From: Labilibaculum sp.
GTDB lineage: Bacteria > Bacteroidota > Bacteroidia > Bacteroidales > Marinifilaceae
Assembly: GCF_963664555.1 (NCBI RefSeq)
Contig: NZ_OY761461.1
Location: 1-64,000, forward strand
Direction: 5' to 3'
Length of the DNA stretch: 64,000 nt
A program made the translations under genes and the position numbers. The notes under the pieces were generated by a model. It was not told the DNA's origin. It ran no database searches and saw nothing but the letters and a program-made list of their open reading frames with translations. Below are positions 1 to 8,662 of the stretch, piece after piece (positions within the stretch are counted from its first letter, which is position 1; every line of letters starts with the position of its first letter).

Positions 1-324
1 GAAGGAAAACGGACTGCTTGCGGGGAAAAATATCATCACGAAAACTATACTGCAGCTCACAGAAGCCTTCCTTTTGGCACTTGGGTTAAAGTAGTTAATT
101 TAGAAAATAAAAAGTCTGTAATCGTCCGGATTAACGATCGTGGTCCATTTGCCAAGGGCAGAATAATAGATCTATCCAAATCGGCAGCAAAGGAAATTGG
201 CAATATCAATCAGGGAATATTTTCGGTTTCGGTAGAAATTTATCAGAAGGAAATGGATATGATCCCAATACAGTATATTTTTAATCCAATACCATCAAAG
301 GAACAAATGTTGTTTGGTTTTTGA
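1..324 (+). CDS. RlpA-like double-psi beta-barrel protein (3' part only)
   Basis: The reading frame is open from the first base and ends with TGA at 322-324, so the 5' part lies outside the window. The visible 107 residues contain the hallmarks of the RlpA-like double-psi beta-barrel: TACGEKYH near the left edge, SLPFGTWVKVVNL, the RINDRGPF motif and RIIDLSKSAAKEIG. RlpA proteins act in the envelope, often as septal ring lytic transglycosylases on stem-stripped peptidoglycan. In this fragment no SPOR domain follows the barrel, so it ends shortly after the fold. Whether it is catalytic cannot be judged without the N-terminus. Family call is firm; exact role is inferred. Confidence 0.8.
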   Translation, partial: EGKRTACGEKYHHENYTAAHRSLPFGTWVKVVNLENKKSVIVRINDRGPFAKGRIIDLSKSAAKEIGNINQGIFSVSVEIYQKEMDMIPIQYIFNPIPSKEQMLFGF

Positions 325-340
325 ACAAAGCCACGGCGCG

Positions 341-373
341 AAAAAAAAGAGCGTCACCCTTAGGCAACGCTCT
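341..373 (-). terminator. Rho-independent terminator of the sdhCAB operon
   Basis: Seven-base arms AGAGCGT (348-354) and ACGCTCT (367-373) enclose a 12-base loop. On the plus strand eight A residues precede the stem, which gives a U-tract on the minus-strand transcript, so it serves the sdh operon that ends at 397. It lies between two convergent genes. Confidence 0.75.
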
Positions 374-396
374 CTATATTTGGATTACAGTCTAAA

Positions 397-1158
397 TTAA
401 TCCTTAATTTTTGCTACTAAGAACTCACGGTTCAAACGAGCGATGTTTGCGATTGAAATTCCCTTAGGACATTCTACTTCACAAGCTCCGGTATTGGTAC
501 AGTTACCAAATCCCATCTCGTCCATTTTTGCAACCATGCTTTTTGCACGACGAGCTGCTTCAACGCGACCTTGTGGAAGTTTTGCAAGGTGAGATACCTT
601 AGCAGAAACGAACAACATTGCCGATGAGTTTTTACAAGTTGCAACACAAGCACCACATCCAATACAAGCTGCAGCATCCATTGCTTCCTCAGCATCATCC
701 TGAGAAATTAGAATTGCATTCCCATCAGGTACACCACCTGTGTTTACAGAGATGTATCCACCCGACTGAAGAATTTTCTCGAATGCGGTACGATCTACAA
801 TTAAATCTTTAATTACCGGAAATGCTCCAGCTCTCCAAGGCTCAATAGTAATCGTTTCTCCATCAGAGAACTTACGCATGTGCAACTGACAAGTAGTGAT
901 GTCATCATCTGGTCCGTGAGCACGTCCGTTGATGAACAAGCTGCACATCCCACAAATACCTTCTCTACAATCGTGATCGAAAGCAATCGGCTCAGTTCCA
1001 CCATTAACCAATTCTTCATTCAAGATGTCAAGCATCTCCAAAAATGAAGTTCCGGTTGAAATATCATTAATTTTGTAAGTCTCAAACTTACCTTGGGCTT
1101 TAGCGTTCTTCTGACGCCAAACCTTTATTGTTAATTCTTTTAATATCTTGTCTGCCAT
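397..1158 (-). CDS. sdhB: Succinate dehydrogenase/fumarate reductase iron-sulfur subunit
   Basis: A 253-residue iron-sulfur subunit that passes electrons between the flavin of SdhA and the haem/quinone site of the membrane anchor on the cytoplasmic face of the inner membrane. The N-terminal plant-ferredoxin-like domain has Cys64, Cys69, Cys72 and Cys90 for the 2Fe-2S cluster. The C-terminal domain has [11 protein letters not shown] (Cys165, 168, 171, 175) plus Cys220, Cys226 and Cys230 for the 4Fe-4S and 3Fe-4S clusters. Length is usual. It is the last gene of the operon and is followed by the terminator at 341-373. It is separated from sdhA by an inserted four-helix-bundle gene. Direction of catalysis (succinate oxidation or fumarate reduction) cannot be read from sequence. 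Confidence 0.95.
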   Translation of the reverse strand: MADKILKELTIKVWRQKNAKAQGKFETYKINDISTGTSFLEMLDILNEELVNGGTEPIAFDHDCREGICGMCSLFINGRAHGPDDDITTCQLHMRKFSDGETITIEPWRAGAFPVIKDLIVDRTAFEKILQSGGYISVNTGGVPDGNAILISQDDAEEAMDAAACIGCGACVATCKNSSAMLFVSAKVSHLAKLPQGRVEAARRAKSMVAKMDEMGFGNCTNTGACEVECPKGISIANIARLNREFLVAKIKD

Positions 1159-1164
1159 TTTTTT

Positions 1165-1204
1165 TGGTATTGAGTAATTAGATTTTAGTAGATAGTACGT
1201 TAGT
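1165..1204. repeat. Word-like flank of the S23 gene, left arm
   Basis: AT-rich stretch built from variants of TAGTA/AATTAG words. It contains the ten-mer GTAGATAGTA (1188-1197), whose reverse complement TACTATCTAC is found at 1613-1622 on the other side of the S23 gene, so the two flanks form an imperfect inverted repeat around one gene. Confidence 0.6.
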
Positions 1205-1217
1205 CAATTAGAACAGC

Positions 1218-1568
1218 TTATTTAAGACTTTCTTTTAATTTGAAAATCATTTTTTGAATCTCTTGAATTAATAGATTAACCGCATCAAACTGCCCTCTTT
1301 GAATATAATTTAAATCGATAGATAGTATCAACAAGCTTTCAAGTTCATAAGAACTTCCGTTCGAAATATCCAGAAAACGTGCAAAGTCTGCATTTGTATT
1401 TCTCCCACAGCCTTCGGCAATGTTGGAGGGAATAGAAACAGCACATCTTCTTATTTGTGACACCATTCCAAATCGTTCATCAGAAGGTAATTCATTTGTT
1501 AAAATGTAGACTTCTTTTACCAAAGTTCTACTTTTTTGCCAAACAATTAAATCTTTAAAACGATTCAT
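1218..1568 (-). CDS. Four-helix bundle protein (S23 / 23S rRNA intervening-sequence family)
   Basis: A 116-residue protein of the S23/IVP four-helix bundle family. Recognisable family features are the N-terminal FKDLIVWQKSRTL, the central QIRRCAVSIPSNIAEG motif, FLDISNGSSYELE, and a helical tail. Family members were first seen inside 23S rRNA intervening sequences and are related in fold to the Avd accessory protein of diversity-generating retroelements; the molecular function of free-standing copies is unknown. Here it lies in the same orientation between sdhA (71 bases upstream) and sdhB (59 bases downstream), and both gaps carry related word-like repeats. It would be co-transcribed with the respiratory operon. 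The position looks like an insertion, not a functional partnership. Confidence 0.88.
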   Translation of the reverse strand: MNRFKDLIVWQKSRTLVKEVYILTNELPSDERFGMVSQIRRCAVSIPSNIAEGCGRNTNADFARFLDISNGSSYELESLLILSIDLNYIQRGQFDAVNLLIQEIQKMIFKLKESLK

Positions 1569-1587
1569 TTTTATTCAGTTTATATTT

Positions 1588-1636
1588 ATTAGACTATGTA
1601 CTAGTTACTAATTACTATCTACAAGTTACTATCTGC
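1588..1636. repeat. Word-like flank of the S23 gene, right arm
   Basis: Stuttering sequence made of ACTAGTTACTAATTACTATCT-type words, with TACTATCTAC at 1613-1622 and a second near copy GTTACTATCTGC at 1625-1636. It pairs in inverted orientation with the left arm (1165-1204). Confidence 0.6.
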
Positions 1637-1639
1637 TGA

Positions 1640-3580
1640 TTACTTATATGACCTTTGAGTCAACTTAACGTTTTCAAAAACGAGCTCTTCCTTATGCAAG
1701 ATTGGATCTTTACCTTCGCCTTGGAATTCCCAGGCCGAAACATATGCAAAGTTCTCATCATTACGTTTAGCTTCACCATCTTCAGTAGTTGATTCCTCAC
1801 GATAATGACCACCACAAGATTCGTTACGATCCAGAGCATCGCGAGCCATCAATTCACCTAAATCGATGAAATCTTCTACACGACCAGCTTTTTCCAATTC
1901 AATGTTCATTGCATTGTAATCGCCTGTAATACGAAGATCTTTGTAAAAATCTTCACGAAGTTTCTGAATTTCCTTAATCGCTAATTTCAGACCTTCCTCG
2001 TTACGAGCCATTCCAACATATTCCCACATGATGTGTCCCAAACGCTTGTGGAAAGAATCAACCGACTTGCTTCCTTTGATATTGAACAAACGGGTCATAC
2101 GATCGGTAACAGCTTTTTCTTTCTTAACAAACTCCTGGTGATTAACATCGATACGGGGAACCTGAATTTCATCAGCAAGATAATCGCCAATAGTATAAGG
2201 CAACACGAAATATCCGTCAGCCAAACCTTGCATCAAAGCAGAAGCTCCCAAACGGTTAGCACCGTGATCGGAGAAATTAGCCTCACCAATTGCATAAAGA
2301 CCCGGGATGTTAGTCATCAAGTTGTAATCAACCCAAACACCACCCATAGTGTAGTGAATTGCAGGGTAAATCTGCATTGGCAATTCGTAAGGATTCTGAT
2401 CAGTAATCTTCTCATACATCTGAAACAAGTTACCGTAACGGGCTTCGATAACATCCTTACCTAATCTTTCGATAGAATATTTAAAATCAAGATAAACTGC
2501 TTTACCTGTTTCGTTTACACCGAAACCAGCATCACATCTTTCTTTAGCTGCACGCGATGCAACATCACGGGGAACCAAGTTACCATATGATGGATATCTT
2601 CTTTCCAGGTAGAAATCACGATCTTCCTCAGCAATATCGTTAGCTGTAATCTGACCTTTTTGCAATTTAACTGCATCTTCCTTTTTCTTAGGAGTCCAAA
2701 CACGACCGTCATTACGCAATGATTCCGACATCAATGTCAGTTTCGATTGCTGCTCGCCGTGAATTGGAATACAAGTTGGGTGAATCTGCACGTAGCAAGG
2801 ATTCGCGAAACAGGCACCGTTCTTATATGCCTGCCATGCAGCACCACCATTACATCCCATAGCATTTGTTGACAAGAAAAATACGTTACCGTATCCACCT
2901 GTTGCAATTACTACAGCATGCGCACCGTGACGTTCGATTTCACCGGTAACCAAGTTACGGGTAATGATACCACGAGCTTTTCCATCGATAATTACAATAT
3001 CCAATAACTCGTTGCGTTCGTGCATTTCAATTTTTCCTTGTCCGATCATACGATTCATAGAAGCGTAACAACCCAACAACAGCTGCTGTCCGGTTTGACC
3101 ACGGGCATAGAAAGTACGACTTACCAATACACCACCGAATGAACGGTTAGATAATGTTCCGCCATATTCGCGTGCAAAAGGTACCCCCTGAGCAACACAC
3201 TGATCGATGATATCTCCGCTTACCTCAGCCAAACGATGAACGTTAGCTTCACGCGCACGATAATCACCACCTTTTACTGTATCGTAAAATAAACGATGAA
3301 CTGAATCGTTATCATTCTGATAATTTTTTGCTGCATTAATACCACCCTGAGCTGCAATAGAGTGAGCTCTACGACCTGAATCCTGATAGCAAAATGCTTT
3401 TACGTTGTATCCCATCTCTGCCATAGAAGCGGCAGCAGATCCACCGGCTAATCCGGTTCCTACAACGATAATATCTAATTTTCTCTTATTCGCTGGACTA
3501 ACCACCTTAATGGCAGCTTTATGGCTTGACCACTTTTCAGCTATTGGTCCGGCTGGAATTTTTGAGTTTAATACTGTCAT
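1640..3580 (-). CDS. sdhA: Succinate dehydrogenase/fumarate reductase flavoprotein subunit
   Basis: A 646-residue catalytic flavoprotein that interconverts succinate and fumarate. The FAD-binding Rossmann segment is at about residues 37-50 ([14 protein letters not shown]), followed by the [14 protein letters not shown] segment that carries the histidine used for covalent flavin attachment in this family. The [12 protein letters not shown] region and the C-terminal [13 protein letters not shown] block are also typical. Length and the long C-terminal half match the B-type enzymes of Bacteroidetes and Epsilonproteobacteria. It follows sdhC by 22 bases in the same operon. In these organisms the complex commonly works as a menaquinone-linked fumarate reductase or succinate dehydrogenase; which applies here is not visible. 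Confidence 0.96.
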   Translation of the reverse strand: MTVLNSKIPAGPIAEKWSSHKAAIKVVSPANKRKLDIIVVGTGLAGGSAAASMAEMGYNVKAFCYQDSGRRAHSIAAQGGINAAKNYQNDNDSVHRLFYDTVKGGDYRAREANVHRLAEVSGDIIDQCVAQGVPFAREYGGTLSNRSFGGVLVSRTFYARGQTGQQLLLGCYASMNRMIGQGKIEMHERNELLDIVIIDGKARGIITRNLVTGEIERHGAHAVVIATGGYGNVFFLSTNAMGCNGGAAWQAYKNGACFANPCYVQIHPTCIPIHGEQQSKLTLMSESLRNDGRVWTPKKKEDAVKLQKGQITANDIAEEDRDFYLERRYPSYGNLVPRDVASRAAKERCDAGFGVNETGKAVYLDFKYSIERLGKDVIEARYGNLFQMYEKITDQNPYELPMQIYPAIHYTMGGVWVDYNLMTNIPGLYAIGEANFSDHGANRLGASALMQGLADGYFVLPYTIGDYLADEIQVPRIDVNHQEFVKKEKAVTDRMTRLFNIKGSKSVDSFHKRLGHIMWEYVGMARNEEGLKLAIKEIQKLREDFYKDLRITGDYNAMNIELEKAGRVEDFIDLGELMARDALDRNESCGGHYREESTTEDGEAKRNDENFAYVSAWEFQGEGKDPILHKEELVFENVKLTQRSYK

Positions 3581-3602
3581 AACCGTTTTTTATTATTAGC
3601 AA

Positions 3603-4259
3603 TTAAGCAAAAAAGTGTAAATACAAAGGAATGATTGTGAATCCGGCTGCAACAAAAATTGCATAGATATAACCAACTTTTTCCAATCGTGATCTCCATA
3701 GCTTATTGCTTAAACCAACCGACTGAAATGCTGACCAAAATCCATGAGCCAGGTGCATTCCTAACAAAATAGCACCTACAACATAAAGTGCGGTATAAAC
3801 CATTCCCATAGAGCCATTTGTAAATAGATTTTTTACCAACTGATAATCATCATGTACATTCCCTTCAATCTGAATAGGAATAAAGAAATGCATTAAGTGC
3901 ATTGCGATGAAAACCAAGACAAGACCGCCCAAAACAAACATGTTTCGTGAAGACCAGGTACTGCTTTCTCCCAAATTTTGAGAAGCATACTTCTGTGGAC
4001 GAGCTTTTCTATTTTGGATGGTTAAAATAATCGCATAGATAATATGGATAATGAAACCACCAGCCAATACGGGCTGTAAACCAAAACGAATCACCGGCAT
4101 AGCCATAAAATGTGCCCCGGCATTAAACAGCTCTCCTGTGCTGTCAAACATTAAAAAGGAGTTCAATATCAGGTGTACTAAAATAAATAGCACAAGAAAA
4201 AGTCCTGATAAACTCATTACCAACTTCTTCCCAATAGATGAACTTAAAAAACTGCTCAT
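3603..4259 (-). CDS. sdhC: Succinate dehydrogenase/fumarate reductase cytochrome b subunit
   Basis: A 218-residue membrane anchor, first gene of the operon. Five hydrophobic segments can be made out, starting with KLVMSLSGLFLVLFILVHLI near the N-terminus, and histidines suited to bind two haems b lie within or next to them (for example in VHLILN, FIIHIIYA, AMHLMHFF and GMHLAHGFW). This arrangement matches the single-subunit, di-haem B-type anchor. It transfers electrons between menaquinone and SdhB. A TAnnTTFG-like promoter element (TACATTTG) sits about 55 bases upstream of the start. Confidence 0.92.
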   Translation of the reverse strand: MSSFLSSSIGKKLVMSLSGLFLVLFILVHLILNSFLMFDSTGELFNAGAHFMAMPVIRFGLQPVLAGGFIIHIIYAIILTIQNRKARPQKYASQNLGESSTWSSRNMFVLGGLVLVFIAMHLMHFFIPIQIEGNVHDDYQLVKNLFTNGSMGMVYTALYVVGAILLGMHLAHGFWSAFQSVGLSNKLWRSRLEKVGYIYAIFVAAGFTIIPLYLHFFA

Positions 4260-4314
4260 AAGTTTAAAGATTTAATTAGACTGTTTTTTTTGTAAGCTTT
4301 ACTATATTAATTGA

Positions 4315-4322
4315 CAAATGTA
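4315..4322 (-). promoter_or_regulatory. Candidate -7 promoter element of the sdhCAB operon
   Basis: Minus-strand TACATTTG matches the Bacteroidetes -7 consensus TAnnTTTG. No good TTTG is found at the expected -33 distance, so this is a partial match. The rest of the gap 4323-4722 is AT-rich and holds no gene that I can support. Confidence 0.45.
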
Positions 4323-4722
4323 AATGCTCCTGAGTGATGAAACGATATTTAGGAACATGTGCAAATTATTTAGACTGATTCTACAACAAATCGATTTCTT
4401 AGGTTCATTAGAAATTTCGAGATTTAAATCTATATATAATTCTAATTTTAAACCAATTACAGAATTAATTCATTAATTGTTTTTCCGCTAAAGTTTGCAA
4501 GTTATCAAATATTTGTATGTTATAGAACAAGGTTTTGAGATATTGTTTTAATTTAGAATCCCAGATTCGTTCAGATGGTTAGATTTTAGATTGTAGTAAT
4601 ACACTTGATTTTTAAGTATGAGGTGAAAGTTGGGTTGAAATTTCTATCTAAAAATTCCAAACACCTTTAGGGTCAAAAAATGAGAAAAATTCTAAAATTT
4701 GCACCAAACGCAAACTTCAAGC

Positions 4723-4736
4723 TCCTCTATAGAGGA
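4723..4736. promoter_or_regulatory. Perfect 14-bp palindrome upstream of the hydrolase gene
   Basis: TCCTCTATAGAGGA is a perfect palindrome 39 bases before the start of the alpha/beta hydrolase gene, a position suited to an operator. No regulator is known for it. Confidence 0.35.
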
Positions 4737-4775
4737 TTTAGAGGTCATAAAAATTAAAATATACGTTCAAAAAAC

Positions 4776-5567
4776 ATGGATCAATTTTTACAACTTAAAA
4801 ACTACAACCTTCGATACCGGGACAAAGGAAAAGGAAACACAGTACTGTTACTACATGGATATTTGGAATCTCTGGAAACCTTTGAAACGTTCGCAAATGA
4901 TCTTTCCAGATTAGCCCGGGTAATTACAATCGATTTACCCGGACATGGATTATCTGATTTAAAAATAAAATCCTGCAGCGTGGAAGATATGGCAGAAGCT
5001 GTAAATGACTTGGCACTGCATCTTCAACTCAAAAAAATCAATATCATTGGCCATTCAATGGGTGGTTATGTGGCTCTGGCTTTCGCTGATAAATACAAAG
5101 AGAAGCTCGAGAGTTTCTGCTTATTCCATTCCTCGCCAAATGCTGATACCGAAGAAAAGAAGAAAAATAGAAAACGGGAAATAGAATTGGTAATTCAAGG
5201 CAAAAAGGAGCAAATTTGTAAAGCCAGCATCCCAAATACGTTCTCAAATAAGAATTTAGATAAATTTGCTCATGAAATAGAGCGTGTTACACAAATTGCC
5301 TGCAAAACTCCCGATCATGGAATTATTGCTGCCTTAGAAGCCATGATGAACCGACCAGACCGTAATCATGTTTTGAAAAGTTTAGACATGCCAAAGGTGA
5401 GCATGATGGGCAAAGAAGATAATTTTATTCCTTTGAAAATTGCCGGTGAAATTGCCAGAGAAAACGGTTTAACTCCTTTTGTTCTTCAAACGTCAGGACA
5501 TATGGGCTTTATTGAACAACGACAGGAATGTCTGAGGGAAGTTTTTCGGATTATTTATGAATGCTGA
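4776..5567 (+). CDS. Alpha/beta-fold hydrolase
   Basis: A 263-residue cytoplasmic protein without a signal peptide. The fold is shown by the oxyanion motif LLLHGYLES (about 25-33), DLPGHGLS (53-60) and the nucleophile elbow GHSMGG with Ser94. Asp215 in MGKEDNFIP and His242 in SGHMGF complete a probable catalytic triad. These features place it with the 2-hydroxy-muconate-semialdehyde hydrolase/haloperoxidase-like branch, but the substrate cannot be deduced. It stands alone between the sdh operon and a convergent nucleotidase gene. A longer reading in another frame upstream is not coding. Confidence 0.88.
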   Translation: MDQFLQLKNYNLRYRDKGKGNTVLLLHGYLESLETFETFANDLSRLARVITIDLPGHGLSDLKIKSCSVEDMAEAVNDLALHLQLKKINIIGHSMGGYVALAFADKYKEKLESFCLFHSSPNADTEEKKKNRKREIELVIQGKKEQICKASIPNTFSNKNLDKFAHEIERVTQIACKTPDHGIIAALEAMMNRPDRNHVLKSLDMPKVSMMGKEDNFIPLKIAGEIARENGLTPFVLQTSGHMGFIEQRQECLREVFRIIYEC

Positions 5568-5751
5568 TTTAACCACAAAGGCAACACGAAGTTTTTTCAC
5601 AAAGAACACAAAGTCTCTTAAGTTTAAGCTGACTCAATCATTTGGATTTTAATCAGACAGCAGTTCTTAGAATAGAAAAAAGCACCACAGGAAAGTTTAT
5701 ATTTCCTTCGTGGTACTTTGTGTTATACTTTGAGTTTACTAAGTGGTTAAA
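5568..5751. repeat. Inverted repeat of ACCACAAAG/CTTTGTG words, no gene inside
   Basis: The outer ends TTTAACCAC (5568-5576) and GTGGTTAAA (5743-5751) are perfect 9-base inverted repeats. Inside them the left arm carries CACAAAGAACACAAAG and the right arm CTTCGTGG, CTTTGTGTTATACTTTGAG, again in inverted relation. About 90 bases of unremarkable sequence lie between the arms. The whole fills the space between two convergent genes and could also act as a bidirectional terminator. It looks like a small non-autonomous repeat. Confidence 0.6.
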
Positions 5752-5753
5752 TT

Positions 5754-7490
5754 TTATTTCTCTCCATAAAGCAACTCATATTCTCGTTTTGATGCTTCGG
5801 CATGCCAATCTTCAGGAATCACTTTCCAGTTGTGGTTGCATTGAATATCAACAGTTCCTTTTTCCTCAATCCATTTCATTAAATAGTAACGTAAATCTTT
5901 GGTGGTAGAGTTAATCAAACGAGTGGTCAACTCTTCTTTTGTGAGTCCGGCACCTTCGGTTAAGTGATTTCCGCCTCCATTTCCACGGTAAGAATTCAAA
6001 GCCACACGATACATTTTGGCCTCATTGAACGCATCACCATTGGTCATTTGCAAAATAGTTATTCTTTCTCCATATGGTTTTCTCAAATCTACTACATAAT
6101 CGATTCCTTCGGCTGAGCTGTAATTAAAAAACATCGTACTAAGCCTGCTGCCTTTTTCAGTAGTTTCAATAAATAGCATGGGATCACTGGATTTTTCCAT
6201 CTGCTGAAACCAGTCTTTATAACTGAATTCCAAAAATCCATGAATCTCCTTTCCTGTAAGATTCATAGTATACAGCAAATTTTCAAACCGATATAAATTA
6301 AATAAATCGCGCACCTGAAGTTCTCCCGAATCAATAATTGCATTGAAAGAAAGTGGTGATGCAAAAGAAATATCGGCATCAGCCAAATCCAACTGAATAT
6401 TCTGCACCAAATCAATAAAAGGAGAATCACCAAACATGGCATCTTTTGTAGAAATACTGTGCTTAAAAGTCCCAACCGGCCTGGAAACGTAACTTTTCAC
6501 CTCATCAAACAATGGTTGAAAACGATCAATGTATTCTTTCGATGCCGGTAAATTCCGAACCTCAATTAATTTTGGATTCAGAGTTTTCTGATACGTTTTT
6601 ATTTCCTGATTCCAGCCAAAAACGACCTCAACTTCAGCCAGAAAATGAGCTCTGCTTTGCGGATTTATCACCAAAACTTTCTCCTTGTCAGGATTTTCGA
6701 CCCAAAGAATATTCTCCTGATGATCGTGTCCGCAAATAACCATATCAATACCCGAAACTTTCTGCGCAACTAATATGGATGCATTTTCTGGATTTATCTG
6801 ATCCTTCTCATGTTCTTCTCCCGCTCCGGAATGAAACAAACCAATCACAAAATCAGGATTCTCTTTTTCCTGAATAATTTTAATCCATTTCTGCGCCGAC
6901 TCAATCATGGGCTCGAAATGCATACCCGACCAAATTTTTTCAGGCAGCCATTTCGGAATTGCCGGAGTTATTAAACCCAAAACAACAATCTTAACACCTT
7001 TCTTATCAATTACAGAATAAGGTTGAAAGTAAGGTTTGCCATCTGAATTGCGAACCGCATTGGCAACCATCCAGGGAAACTGATATTCTTTCACCAATCT
7101 ATCGTAAACCTCATGACCTGGTTCGATGTCATGATTTCCAACCGTTGCCGCATCGTACTGCATAAAATTCATTACTTCAGCGCAAATATGTTTGGTTTCA
7201 GTCTTCTCAAAATTTGAATAGTAAACCAAAGGATCGCCTTGAAGGATATCGCCGTTATCAAGTAAAATAACTTCCGAATCGCCTATCTTTCGTTCCTGAT
7301 CCACATAATAAAATATCTGGGCAAGAGAAGAAGAAGTCTCTTTATCACCAACCAAATCGTACGGAAAAAGGGCTCCGTGAACATCGCTTGTTCCAAGAAC
7401 TTTTACCTTAACATGTTCTGCTTTATGTCCATTGCAGGAACAAAGAATAATGGCTGTAAAAAACAGGAAATAAATATAGAATCTTTTCAT
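5754..7490 (-). CDS. 5'-nucleotidase/2',3'-cyclic phosphodiesterase-type lipoprotein
   Basis: About 578 residues from the chosen start MKRFYIYF; an in-frame ATG 21 bases further upstream would precede the signal peptide with a charged extension. The N-terminus is a lipoprotein signal ending ILCSC. The metallophosphatase domain shows all metal-binding blocks: GTSDVHGALFP, DNGDILQGDP, TVGNHDIEPG, GLFHSGAGE and ICGHDHQE. The C-terminal 5'-nucleotidase domain follows from about residue 335 (FKHSISTKDAMFGDSPFIDL, LYRFENLLYTM, YRGNGGGNH). Such enzymes dephosphorylate extracytoplasmic nucleotides for salvage. The gene is monocistronic as far as can be seen. Confidence 0.9.
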   Translation of the reverse strand: MKRFYIYFLFFTAIILCSCNGHKAEHVKVKVLGTSDVHGALFPYDLVGDKETSSSLAQIFYYVDQERKIGDSEVILLDNGDILQGDPLVYYSNFEKTETKHICAEVMNFMQYDAATVGNHDIEPGHEVYDRLVKEYQFPWMVANAVRNSDGKPYFQPYSVIDKKGVKIVVLGLITPAIPKWLPEKIWSGMHFEPMIESAQKWIKIIQEKENPDFVIGLFHSGAGEEHEKDQINPENASILVAQKVSGIDMVICGHDHQENILWVENPDKEKVLVINPQSRAHFLAEVEVVFGWNQEIKTYQKTLNPKLIEVRNLPASKEYIDRFQPLFDEVKSYVSRPVGTFKHSISTKDAMFGDSPFIDLVQNIQLDLADADISFASPLSFNAIIDSGELQVRDLFNLYRFENLLYTMNLTGKEIHGFLEFSYKDWFQQMEKSSDPMLFIETTEKGSRLSTMFFNYSSAEGIDYVVDLRKPYGERITILQMTNGDAFNEAKMYRVALNSYRGNGGGNHLTEGAGLTKEELTTRLINSTTKDLRYYLMKWIEEKGTVDIQCNHNWKVIPEDWHAEASKREYELLYGEK

Positions 7491-7556
7491 TTTTATTTTT
7501 TTTGGGCTCATAAGATACTACAAAAATGAATACGGAATTACATAAAAATTTATTTT

Positions 7557-7590
7557 ACAAAAAAGGGGCTCCAAATTAATTGGAGCCCCT
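7557..7590 (-). terminator. Terminator of the Spy-like gene
   Basis: Eleven-base perfect stem AGGGGCTCCAA (7564-7574) / TTGGAGCCCCT (7580-7590), five-base loop, with an A-run on the plus strand at 7557-7564 that becomes the U-tract of the minus transcript. Confidence 0.85.
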
Positions 7591-7609
7591 AATCACAAAT
7601 CTATGAAAT

Positions 7610-8500
7610 CTAATAATTAAAGCATCTATGTCCGTTTCCATTCCTAAAACCTTGTCCCCTTCCGGAATGACTTAAAAACAGAGTCAACTGATCTTCGGTT
7701 AAAAGTTTGCGAACCGCCATATTGTGATCCACTTTCATCTTTGCTAATTTATTCTGAATTCTTGATAAGCGATCCATATTTTCCACAATCATTTCCTCAT
7801 CAATATTTTCAGAAAACATGTTTTGCTTTTGCTTTAACTGCAATATTTCCGCCTCATCTCGTAAATCTTTTGATTCTTTCAAATGAGCAATACGAAGATC
7901 TTTCATCTGCACCTTTTGCTCGTCCGAAAGATTCATCCAATTGCTATTTTTACAAGCCTGCTGCATTCCTTTATGTCCAAACCTCTGCCCATTTCCAAAT
8001 CCTTGTCCTTGTGCCATACCACCTTTATTGCACATATCATCTCTATACATTCGACCCTGCCCGTTTGGCATCCTGCCTTTTCTACCTTGTCTCAAACCTT
8101 GTTTTCCCATTGGACAATCCAACATCATTTCCTTCTGCTCATCAGTAAGCACAGATTTTACATTCATCTTCACAGCAAACTGTTCTTTTTTCAGGCGATT
8201 TTTTAAATCAGATGCTTTATCAATATTGGCGTAAATAGCTTTCAAATCAGGCTTATCCGCCGACATCAATGTGTTTTGCCGAGCGCGAAGTTCATTCAAT
8301 TCATTTTTCAAATCCTTTGTTGCCTTGGCAAATTCAATTTTAGACTTTTTAATTTGCTCTTTTTGCTGATCGCTATACCCGGTTCCTTTGTGAAAATCCT
8401 TATTCAAATGCATATTTCTTTGAGCATTCAGATTTAATCCTGTACACATCAACAAACCTACGACTCCAATTACTGCAATGTTTTTCTTTATATGTTTCAT
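7610..8500 (-). CDS. Tandemly duplicated Spy/CpxP-like periplasmic protein
   Basis: A 296-residue protein with an N-terminal signal peptide (hydrophobic stretch ending near LNLNAQ, residue 27). It has two copies of an alpha-helical Spy/CpxP-like unit about 149 residues apart: YSDQQKEQIKK (42) matches LSDEQKVQMKD (191), and LTDEQKEMML (118) matches LTEDQLTLFL (267). The linker and C-terminus are rich in Gly, Arg, Gln, Met and Asn (MPNGQGRMYRDD, GQGFGNGQRFGHKG), with several Cys and His that could bind metal. Known relatives are periplasmic chaperones or metal-stress proteins. A role in envelope or metal stress is inferred; the two-unit architecture is directly seen. Confidence 0.75.
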   Translation of the reverse strand: MKHIKKNIAVIGVVGLLMCTGLNLNAQRNMHLNKDFHKGTGYSDQQKEQIKKSKIEFAKATKDLKNELNELRARQNTLMSADKPDLKAIYANIDKASDLKNRLKKEQFAVKMNVKSVLTDEQKEMMLDCPMGKQGLRQGRKGRMPNGQGRMYRDDMCNKGGMAQGQGFGNGQRFGHKGMQQACKNSNWMNLSDEQKVQMKDLRIAHLKESKDLRDEAEILQLKQKQNMFSENIDEEMIVENMDRLSRIQNKLAKMKVDHNMAVRKLLTEDQLTLFLSHSGRGQGFRNGNGHRCFNY

Positions 8501-8610
8501 GTTGTTTCGTTTTATTGTATTATCAAATTCATTTATACAACTATTGTAAATCGATTTCGGCTTTTAGACCATTTGTTTTCAAAAAAGTTTAAACCACCCT
8601 ATCAGAAATA

Positions 8611-8636
8611 AAAAAAGACCCGCAAAATGCGGGCCT
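8611..8636 (-). terminator. Terminator of the dCMP deaminase/S41 protease operon
   Basis: Arms AGACCCGCA (8616-8624) and TGCGGGCCT (8628-8636) pair on the minus transcript with one G-U wobble and a tight loop; six A residues on the plus strand (8611-8616) give the U-tract. Confidence 0.75.
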
Positions 8637-8662
8637 TCCCATGAAATATATTTTTTGAAAAA

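Noticed and set aside
1218-1568. rRNA intervening sequence or diversity-generating retroelement
   Set aside because: The S23-family gene raised both ideas, but there is no 23S rRNA, reverse transcriptase or variable/template repeat pair nearby.
4699-4914. Open frame of 71 codons on the plus strand at the hydrolase start
   Set aside because: It lies in another frame than the hydrolase, whose catalytic motifs are unmistakable.
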